From assembly GCA_002403905.1 (NCBI GenBank), contig DHIR01000027.1, forward strand, positions 7,982 to 17,771: a stretch of 9,790 bases of DNA. The letters run 5' to 3'. The position numbers were made by a program, and so were the translations under genes. Below, in pieces: positions 1-4,805 of this stretch; the first letter of the stretch is position 1; each line of letters starts with the position of its first letter. Under the pieces are notes generated by a model. The model saw only the letters and a program-made list of their open reading frames with translations. It was not told where the DNA came from and did not search any database. The stretch comes from Mucilaginibacter sp. UBA4741. GTDB lineage: Bacteria; Bacteroidota; Bacteroidia; Sphingobacteriales; Sphingobacteriaceae.

Positions 1-36
1 GTGTCTTGATGATACACTTTGATATACCTGTTTTTG

Positions 37-68
37 TAATTATTTGATTGACAAATAATTAACTTTTT
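37..68 (+). terminator. Possible intrinsic terminator or AT-rich palindromic site
   Basis: A perfect 10-bp inverted repeat is visible: TAATTATTTG at 37-46 and CAAATAATTA at 52-61, separated by the 5-base loop ATTGA. It is followed on the + strand by ACTTTTT (62-68). A stem plus T-run fits a rho-independent terminator for a + strand gene lying to the left of the window. A short + frame reading in from the left edge stops with TGA at 45-47, inside the left arm, but it is too short to identify. The stem is nearly all A/T, so its stability is modest, and a palindromic protein-binding site is the main alternative. Confidence 0.4.
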
Positions 69-302
69 AAATCCGGATTCATGATACAATTTGGCACACA
101 TTTTATGACTTTTAGGTAAGTTTTGGTGCACCTGTTTAATGACAAAATAGCGTCACCACAAGAATGCGAAGAATTGATATAACCTTAACACGGGTTGCAA
201 ATTTGGACTAACAAGGTGTAAAATGTATTCTTGCTGTTGTATGAATTTAAGTTAAAGAAAGTGTCAATAGATAATGGTTAAATTAGATTTTTATTAAAGG
301 AT
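69..302. other. AT-rich intergenic leader of the SIR2-like gene
   Basis: No supportable gene was found here; stops are frequent in most frames on both strands. The stretch contains a perfect 8-bp palindrome, GGTGCACC (125-132), and ends in AAAGGAT directly before the ATG at 303, a plausible though closely spaced ribosome binding site. No good match to the Bacteroidota -7 element TAnnTTTG was found; TAAGTTTTG (117-125) is one base too long. The leader presumably carries the promoter of the SIR2-like gene, but that is inference from position. Confidence 0.35.
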
Positions 303-1457
303 ATGAAAACAGTTTTTTTATTAGGTGCTGGTTTTTCAATTCCGGCTGATTTTCCAAGCGGGCAAAAATTAAATGAACGATTCTTTAATGATGTCGAGAA
401 CAAAATTTTAAGGCACTCATCAGGTGAATGGCAATGGGACGAGCATGGTGCAATTGTTGGTCATAATGGCCGGCTTAATTCTGATTATCTAAGAAATTCG
501 TATTTGTTAAGTGAGTTAGTCGAGCAGTTTCAAAAGGAAAATCATAGTGTATTTGATTATGAAATATTTTACGACTGGTTTTTAAGCAAATGGAATAACA
601 TAGAATTTATGCAAGAATGTTGTGAGATAGTTAATGATAGACTTAAAGGAAAAGTGATTGAAAAGTCATCACATTTTTTTGGGAAAGTAACTATTAATCA
701 GTACATAGATTTTGATAAGTGCTACAATCACTTAATTGCAGATTTACTAGACAGATCTTACAAAAGAGATGAGAGGTTACATTTATATGAAAAGTTCGCT
801 TATTTAATACAAAGAAACGAGACGGATATTTTTACGTTAAATCATGATTTGTTAATTGACTATATTCTTAAAAAGTATGACATTCCTTTTTCAGATGGGT
901 TTACTGAAGTTGATAGCTGTATTGTTGGTTATGAAAATAATCCTTTGCCAATATTTACAAATGAATACGAGGAAAAAATTAGACTATTTAAATTACATGG
1001 CAGTATAGATTATTTTTTGTTTCGCGAAGCAAACCAAACCTATAATCAGTATGATCTTACAGGGAACTATTACTTTTTCAAAACCAGAAACTATCATGAT
1101 AAACATGACGCCAAGCGCATTGATTTAGCTACTGGAAAAGTTGTGCAGGATTTTAATTTCGAGATAACACCTCAGTTTTTAACGGGTAAAAGCAAATTAG
1201 AAGTAATTAATGATCATTTAATTTATGCGCCGATGTTTGAAAACCTTAAAAAATCTCTATCAACTGCAGAAAAAGTTATTGTTATAGGTTATTCTTATGG
1301 CGACCCACATATCAACACTGTGTTAAAGCAGGCAATTGATGGATTTAAATTTGAGTTGGTGAATGTAAACCCATATGTCGAATTTCCATTCAGAAAGGAT
1401 TACAAAAGAGATTTTGTTAAAGAACTAAAAAGCATTACTGATTTAAATATTACTTAA
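303..1457 (+). CDS. SIR2-like domain protein, putative antiphage NADase
   Basis: This 384-residue protein has the layout of the bacterial SIR2-like family (SIR2_2 type). The Rossmann nucleotide-binding loop is LLGAGFSIPADFPSG near the N-terminus (G8, G10, F11, S12). DIFTLNHDLLIDYIL follows (N180, D182; the TxNxD motif), then LFKLHGSIDYF with the candidate catalytic H232, then VIGYSYGDPHIN (329-338), the typical C-terminal strand of the fold. There is no signal peptide or membrane segment, so it should be cytosolic. In known defence systems such domains (Thoeris ThsA, DSR proteins, SIR2-HerA) deplete NAD+ during phage infection. Here that role is inferred from family only. No HerA, Argonaute or TIR partner is visible downstream, and the left side is cut by the window. 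The gene is visibly richer in A/T than the genes to its right, which fits horizontal acquisition. The start is supported by AAAGG just upstream. AbiH-type proteins are a weaker alternative. Fold assignment is confident; defence function is moderate. Confidence 0.85.
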   Translation: MKTVFLLGAGFSIPADFPSGQKLNERFFNDVENKILRHSSGEWQWDEHGAIVGHNGRLNSDYLRNSYLLSELVEQFQKENHSVFDYEIFYDWFLSKWNNIEFMQECCEIVNDRLKGKVIEKSSHFFGKVTINQYIDFDKCYNHLIADLLDRSYKRDERLHLYEKFAYLIQRNETDIFTLNHDLLIDYILKKYDIPFSDGFTEVDSCIVGYENNPLPIFTNEYEEKIRLFKLHGSIDYFLFREANQTYNQYDLTGNYYFFKTRNYHDKHDAKRIDLATGKVVQDFNFEITPQFLTGKSKLEVINDHLIYAPMFENLKKSLSTAEKVIVIGYSYGDPHINTVLKQAIDGFKFELVNVNPYVEFPFRKDYKRDFVKELKSITDLNIT

Positions 1458-1506
1458 TGTAGCAAAATAGGCTAATTGTAAAAAAGGTGAGATAAACTCC
1501 ATGTAT

Positions 1507-1521
1507 TACGAAATATTCGTA
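1507..1521. repeat. Short perfect inverted repeat upstream of the DUF6624 gene
   Basis: TACGAA (1507-1512), a 3-base centre ATA, and TTCGTA (1516-1521) form a perfect 6-bp dyad 24 bases before the ATG at 1546. Its position would suit a small operator or a 5' leader hairpin for the DUF6624 gene. There is no regulator gene nearby to support either, and a dyad of this size can occur by chance. Confidence 0.3.
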
Positions 1522-1545
1522 GATAGGTGACTTTATAAACCATCC

Positions 1546-2139
1546 ATGAAAATCAAGATCTTATCATTACTCATCGCCTTTTGCAGTATCATTAAGGCAT
1601 ACGGACAGGCAACAATGCTTTACCCGGCATTAAAAAAACAAGTAGACAGCCTGGCAGATGTGGATAGAAATGCCGGACACCAAATGCTGATCAAACAAAC
1701 CAATAAAGACTCTGTAAGGGCACTATTTAGGGCTGTTACGGTTAAACATGCCGCAATATTAAAGGACATCTTTAATAAATATGGTTTCCTGGGTTATGAT
1801 AAAGTTGGTAAACAAGGTTCAAGCAGTTTTTGGTTGGGTGTGCAACATGCCGATAATGATGTTGCATTTCAACGGGCCGTTTTGGCGAAGATGAAAGTGG
1901 AAGTAGAGCGAAAAAATGCCAACGGCTCCAACTATGCCTATTTAATTGATAGGGTAAATATAAACACAGGCAATGCTCAAATATACGGTACACAAATGGC
2001 TTACAAAGCCGATGGTACACCTGTCCCTAAAAAGTTGGCAGACCCGGAAAATGTAGATAAAAGAAGGAAGGAAATAGGGCTTGAACCGTTAGCGGATTAT
2101 TTGAAATTTATTAGGCAGCCAATACCGCAGAAAAAATAA
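1546..2139 (+). CDS. Exported DUF6624 family protein
   Basis: This 197-residue protein of unknown function is recognised as DUF6624 from its conserved blocks. They are FWLGVQHADND followed by FQRAVL (W96, Q100, H101, D103, F108, Q109), YLIDRV (132-137), and QIYGTQ (145-150). In this family the Q-H-x-D, D-R and Y-G-T-Q blocks are the best conserved, but no reaction is established to my knowledge. The N-terminus is a signal peptide (K2, K4, then a hydrophobic run to about residue 19, likely cleaved at YG|QA), so the mature protein is periplasmic or surface-exposed. It lies 88 bases after the SIR2-like gene on the same strand, with a short dyad in between. Its base composition is closer to the flanking chromosome than to the SIR2-like gene, so I do not see it as a partner of that gene. 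It converges on purU. Family assignment is good; function is unknown. Confidence 0.8.
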   Translation: MKIKILSLLIAFCSIIKAYGQATMLYPALKKQVDSLADVDRNAGHQMLIKQTNKDSVRALFRAVTVKHAAILKDIFNKYGFLGYDKVGKQGSSSFWLGVQHADNDVAFQRAVLAKMKVEVERKNANGSNYAYLIDRVNINTGNAQIYGTQMAYKADGTPVPKKLADPENVDKRRKEIGLEPLADYLKFIRQPIPQKK

Positions 2140-2164
2140 AAGCCCTACCGCTGCCGCTTGCGGC
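2133..2164. terminator. GC-rich hairpin between convergent genes
   Basis: GCCGC (2153-2157) and GCGGC (2160-2164) form a compact stem in the 47-base gap between the DUF6624 and purU stop codons. Read on the minus strand the stem is followed, about 11 bases later, by a T-rich tract (complement of AAAAAATAAAAG, 2133-2144), so it could end the purU transcript. No T-run follows on the + strand. The gap between stem and T-tract is longer than in a canonical intrinsic terminator, hence the low confidence. Confidence 0.3.
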
Positions 2165-2186
2165 CAATGTCATTAAGTTAAGTGTC

Positions 2187-3014
2187 TTACTCAAACACCA
2201 CCGTCTTATTATTATAAACAAAAACCCGGTCCTCAAATACCATTTTAAGGGTCTTTGCCAATACGGCGGTTTCAATTTCCTTGCCGGCATTAACCATATC
2301 TGTAACGGTTAACGAATGATTTACCGGTATAATTTGCTGTGCGATGATGGGCCCTTCGTCAAGTTCGTTCGAAACAAAATGTGCGGTAGCTCCTATTAAT
2401 TTTACACCCCGCTCAAAAGCTTTGCGGTAAGGGTTGGCCCCTACAAATGCGGGTAAAAAAGAGTGGTGGATATTAATGATCCGCATAGGGTAATTGGCTA
2501 CAAACTGCGGCGACAGGATCTGCATAAATTTGGCCAGTACGATATAGTCGGGCTGGTAGGGTTTTATAATTTCGGTTAACTGTTGCTCAAACTCAGCCTT
2601 TGTTTTTTGTTGATGCGATACCAGCGAAAATGGCATACCAAAACGCCTGCAAATATCCTCAAGGTCGGGATGATTACCAATAACGCATTGCACCGTAGCA
2701 CCCAGTGTATTAAAGAAATTGCGGGTTAATATATCAGCAAGGCAATGGTATTCTTTAGTTACCATTACTGCTATTTTTTTCTGCGGAGTGGGATTGATGA
2801 TGATCGTCGCTTCCGGCGGTAATACTTCCTGAATCATTTTTTCAAGCATGGCCGTATCGCCGGTTTCTTCTGCCTCCAGTCGCATAAAAAACAGATTCTC
2901 TGTTTTATCAACATGCTCGCGCATAGAGATGATATTAAGCTGTTGTTTAGCCAATACCGAAGCGATAGCACCTACCAGCCCAACACGGTCAGGGCATTGT
3001 ATTACTATGATCAT
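2187..3014 (-). CDS. purU: Formyltetrahydrofolate deformylase
   Basis: PurU hydrolyses 10-formyl-tetrahydrofolate to formate and tetrahydrofolate in the cytosol, balancing one-carbon pools and in some bacteria supplying formate for purine synthesis. The 275-residue product matches the usual length of about 280. It begins with an ACT-type regulatory domain (residues 1 to about 80, CPDRVGLVGAIASVLA), as in PurU and unlike PurN. The formyltransferase fold follows: VTKEYHCLADIL (85-96), then NIHHSFLPAF (181-190) carrying the catalytic N181 and H183, and LDEGPIIAQ (218-226) carrying the catalytic D219. The reading frame is open upstream to a start at 3089, but that would add 25 non-conserved residues and overlap the preceding gene. 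The ATG at 3014 places the ACT domain exactly at the N-terminus and is chosen here. No clear Shine-Dalgarno sequence is visible. The DUF5996 gene ends 59 bases upstream on the same strand, so co-transcription is possible. Identification is secure. Confidence 0.95.
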   Translation of the reverse strand: MIIVIQCPDRVGLVGAIASVLAKQQLNIISMREHVDKTENLFFMRLEAEETGDTAMLEKMIQEVLPPEATIIINPTPQKKIAVMVTKEYHCLADILTRNFFNTLGATVQCVIGNHPDLEDICRRFGMPFSLVSHQQKTKAEFEQQLTEIIKPYQPDYIVLAKFMQILSPQFVANYPMRIINIHHSFLPAFVGANPYRKAFERGVKLIGATAHFVSNELDEGPIIAQQIIPVNHSLTVTDMVNAGKEIETAVLAKTLKMVFEDRVFVYNNKTVVFE

Positions 3015-3073
3015 AGTTAAATGTATAAAATTGCGGTAAAGATATAAATTGAAGGCGATTATGAAATAGGAAG

Positions 3074-3997
3074 CTATCGCTCCAACCACGAAAAATCACA
3101 TTCCAAAGCCTCCCTGTCCCAATTGCCGGTATTGGCGGCAGCCATATAGGTAGTTTCTAAAAACCCCATTAAATATTTTTCGGGATCAGCAGCATTGCGC
3201 ACATCCTCATATTTTAAAAAGAACTCGCCCATTTCGGTACTGTAAAATGCTTCGGCGGGTTTAACGGGTTGTTGGCCAAAGGTGGCAGGAGTAGGGTAGC
3301 AATAGGCATAAAATGCAGGGTGTGGAAATTGATCGCTGCCCGGCCAGAAACCGCAACTGCTCACTTCGTGCGAGTAGGCTTCCTGCATTACCCTGTCGGG
3401 CATATTGGGTGCGCCGCCGGGGTGCAACGGTGCCCTGCGGCCCGAGAAACGGGTAACTGCCAGATCAAACGCTCCCCAGAAAAAATGTACCGGGCTGCAC
3501 TTGCCGCTAAACCTCGATCTGAATTGGGTAAACACCTTATTGATGTTTAACAGCGCTTTAAAAAATAGCTCGGCCTGGTGTTTGTCGTATGTTTTATGCA
3601 CCTCATCATCAGCAAACGGAATAGCCGGGTCAATTTCATTAGGTTTAGCATAAATAGTAATCTCGATATTAAGCAATGCCAGTTTTTCAAATAGTTCTTT
3701 ATAAAAACTGGCTACGGTGCGCGGGTATAGTTCTACTATTTGGTGCTCACCGCTGCTGCAAGTTATAATGAGCTGGTGCGTTATAAAGTCAAAATCTATC
3801 TGGAAACTGCCCTCGCCATGAGGGATGTTTTGAGTAGTTAATCCCCGCGGCGAAACATACAGCGTAACATGCCAGGAATGATTAAGCCACGGCATTTTCT
3901 TAAGGCGGATCTTGCCAACTATCTGCGTCCATAGTTGTACTGTGGCAACGGTGTCTTTTAGTTGGGGGTAGGATAGTTGGGGCCAGTTGGGTTTCAT
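3074..3997 (-). CDS. DUF5996 family protein
   Basis: This 307-residue soluble protein of unknown function is recognised as DUF5996 from several conserved blocks. They are WPQLSYPQLKDT at the N-terminus, HSWHVTLYVSPRGLTT (40-55), SPVHFFWGAFDLAVTRFSGR (168-187) followed by APLHPGG, and the Cys/Trp-rich block YSHEVSSCGFWPG (208-220). The many conserved His, Trp, Asp and Arg residues suggest an enzyme, but no catalytic residues are established. No signal peptide or membrane segment is present. The frame is open upstream to 4105, but that extension would translate straight through the palindromic repeat at 4022-4104 and gives sequence foreign to the family. The ATG at 3997 starts exactly at the conserved N-terminus and is preferred. 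The repeat and a run of seven A residues (4011-4017) lie just upstream, so its promoter must sit in or near the repeat, or it depends on read-through. It may be co-transcribed with purU. Family assignment is good. Confidence 0.85.
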   Translation of the reverse strand: MKPNWPQLSYPQLKDTVATVQLWTQIVGKIRLKKMPWLNHSWHVTLYVSPRGLTTQNIPHGEGSFQIDFDFITHQLIITCSSGEHQIVELYPRTVASFYKELFEKLALLNIEITIYAKPNEIDPAIPFADDEVHKTYDKHQAELFFKALLNINKVFTQFRSRFSGKCSPVHFFWGAFDLAVTRFSGRRAPLHPGGAPNMPDRVMQEAYSHEVSSCGFWPGSDQFPHPAFYAYCYPTPATFGQQPVKPAEAFYSTEMGEFFLKYEDVRNAADPEKYLMGFLETTYMAAANTGNWDREALECDFSWLER

Positions 3998-4010
3998 GAT
4001 AGCAGATATT

Positions 4011-4104
4011 AAAAAAATACGTGTCATTTCGAGCGATAGCGAGAAATCTATACAAGCGCAAGTCGGACTGTTTATGTATAGATATCTCACGTTGTTAGAT
4101 GACA
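4011..4104 (-). terminator. Palindrome plus T-run, likely terminator of the GIY-YIG gene
   Basis: Starting 14 bases after the GIY-YIG stop codon, the minus strand can fold into a long imperfect hairpin (arms 4076-4104 and 4022-4053). Four bases past the stem it reads seven T residues (complement of 4011-4017). The outer and inner stem ends pair well: TGTCAT with ATGACA outside, and GAGAAATCTATAC against GTATAGATATCTC with one mismatch inside. The middle of the stem is poorly matched. The arrangement is that of a rho-independent terminator built from a repeat element. Terminator function is inferred. Confidence 0.45.
4022..4104. repeat. REP-like palindromic repeat, two inverted arms (left of GIY-YIG gene)
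   Basis: Two copies of a unit of about 30 bases face each other. The + strand arm at 4022-4053 reads TGTCATTTCGAGC then …GAGAAATCTATAC. The second, at 4076-4104, reads on the minus strand TGTCATCTAACAACG then …GAGATATCTATAC. A 22-base centre contains the small dyad AGTC-G-GACT (4061-4069). The right-hand copy at 4454-4484 is closer to the first arm than to the second. Repeats of this TGTCATYTCGA…ATCTATAC kind are familiar in intergenic regions of Sphingobacteriaceae, from general knowledge rather than a search. The sequence itself shows three related units around one small gene. Confidence 0.8.
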
Positions 4105-4117
4105 ATTTGGGGTTTTG

Positions 4118-4420
4118 TTATTCGTTTACATCATCATTTAGAAATTTCCATTCTGGGTTCAGTGACGCTATTAAAGCCATTTTCTTAACCCTGCTCCATT
4201 TTTTTATTTCTTTCTCACGTTGAATAGCATAATCGATATGTGTAAAATGTTCGAAGTAAACCAAATTATGGCAATAATATTTTCCTGCGAAAGAGTTTTT
4301 ATTGCCTTTGTTTTTAGTGTGTTCAAATAATCGTCTGCTTAAATCATTGGTCACCCCAATGTATAATACTGTTTTGACAGGATTGGTTGTAATGTAAACA
4401 TAGAAATTGTAGTTCCGCAT
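4118..4420 (-). CDS. Small GIY-YIG nuclease-domain protein
   Basis: This 100-residue single-domain protein belongs to the GIY-YIG/UvrC-N-like nuclease superfamily. The first signature strand is YVYI (7-10, the GIY position) and the second is LYIGVTNDLSRR (19-30, containing Y20-I21-G22). These are followed by the candidate catalytic R29/R30, H34 in LFEH, E69/E71 in QREKEIKKWSR, and the helix KKMALIASLNPEW with N88 and W91. All residues expected for a metal-dependent DNA-cleaving core are present, so it looks active. There is no separate DNA-binding domain, as in other solo proteins of this type, whose function is generally unknown. It is bounded on both sides by copies of one palindromic repeat (4022-4104 and 4454-4484), with only 14 bases between its stop codon and the left one. 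This suggests that gene and repeat move or persist together. The start at 4420 has AACGAG just upstream. The fold is certain; the biological role is open. Confidence 0.92.
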   Translation of the reverse strand: MRNYNFYVYITTNPVKTVLYIGVTNDLSRRLFEHTKNKGNKNSFAGKYYCHNLVYFEHFTHIDYAIQREKEIKKWSRVKKMALIASLNPEWKFLNDDVNE

Positions 4421-4453
4421 CTCGTTTATTACAACATTGATTACTTATCATAT

Positions 4454-4484
4454 GTATAGATCTCTCACTATGTTCGAGATGACA
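4454..4484 (-). repeat. REP-like repeat, single arm (right of GIY-YIG gene)
   Basis: On the minus strand this reads TGTCATCTCGAACATAG then TGAGAGATCTATAC, a third copy of the unit found twice at 4022-4104. It lies in the same orientation as the 4076-4104 arm and inverted to the 4022-4053 arm. It has no obvious opposing arm of its own. It sits 34 bases upstream of the GIY-YIG start codon and 12 bases downstream of the antitoxin-like gene's stop codon, so it fills the gap between the two genes. Confidence 0.75.
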
Positions 4485-4495
4485 AAAGGGGACTA

Positions 4496-4750
4496 TTAAG
4501 CAAGAATTGGGTTATAAATTGATATTTTTCCCCTAAATTTTATTGATGCTTTGATCTCTGCCGTAATTTCTTCGGCAGACCGATCGGATGGAAATGACCC
4601 AAAAGAGTTAAAGAAGGCTTTATCTTTTGATAGCTTTTCTTTTTTCAAGGATTTTGATAAACGCTCAATCAATTCTAGTTTGGTAAAAGAATCTAATCCC
4701 TCAAACAATTTGGAGTATGTATCTATAATGTTTTTGGTTACCGCTGTCAT
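4496..4750 (-). CDS. Antitoxin-like protein without an adjacent toxin
   Basis: This 84-residue protein resembles the small antitoxins that precede PIN-domain (VapC-type) toxins in Bacteroidota. It has an N-terminal helix with LELIERLSKSLKKEK (26-40), then the linker FGSFPSDRSAEEITAEIKAS (50-69), whose FGSF…(D/E)(K/R)SAEEI pattern is the recognisable part, and a basic tail KFRGK. In such pairs the tail occupies the toxin's active site and the N-terminal part binds DNA. Here no PIN gene follows: 12 bases after the stop codon lies a palindromic repeat, then the GIY-YIG gene. The last residues, ISIYNPILA, do not look like the usual short ending, so the C-terminus may be altered. The start at 4750 is supported by AAGAG just upstream. 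It follows the DUF885 gene by 55 bases on the same strand. Gene call is good; antitoxin assignment is from remembered family pattern and moderate. Confidence 0.65.
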   Translation of the reverse strand: MTAVTKNIIDTYSKLFEGLDSFTKLELIERLSKSLKKEKLSKDKAFFNSFGSFPSDRSAEEITAEIKASIKFRGKISIYNPILA

Positions 4751-4805
4751 CTCTTAAAGATTGATTTGTTGCTTACTTATTACAAAGCTAATAATAATTC
4801 AGTGT

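Noticed and set aside
1..30. Two similar short segments (TTGATGATACAC and TTTGATATACC) near the left edge
   Set aside because: Only two imperfect copies in AT-rich DNA; not distinguishable from chance.
1..101. Minus-strand reading frame from an ATG at 101 running off the left edge (about 33 codons)
   Set aside because: No recognisable protein character, no ribosome binding site, and it reads straight through the hairpin at 37-61; too short to support.
303..1457. AbiH abortive-infection family for the gene at 303
   Set aside because: The LLGAGFSIPADFPSG, LHGSIDYF and GYSYGDPHIN motifs fit the SIR2-like family better than the IGNGFDL…LPT style of AbiH.
3015..3089. Upstream start for purU giving 25 extra hydrophobic residues
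   Set aside because: The ACT domain of PurU begins at the ATG at 3014; the extension overlaps the preceding gene and would place a membrane-like segment on a cytosolic enzyme.
3269..3653. Two overlapping plus-strand reading frames opposite the DUF5996 gene
   Set aside because: They are antisense shadows of a well-supported gene and have no family-like sequence.
3998..4105. Upstream start for the DUF5996 gene adding 36 residues
   Set aside because: The extension is translation of the palindromic repeat and T-run; the family's conserved N-terminus begins at the ATG at 3997.
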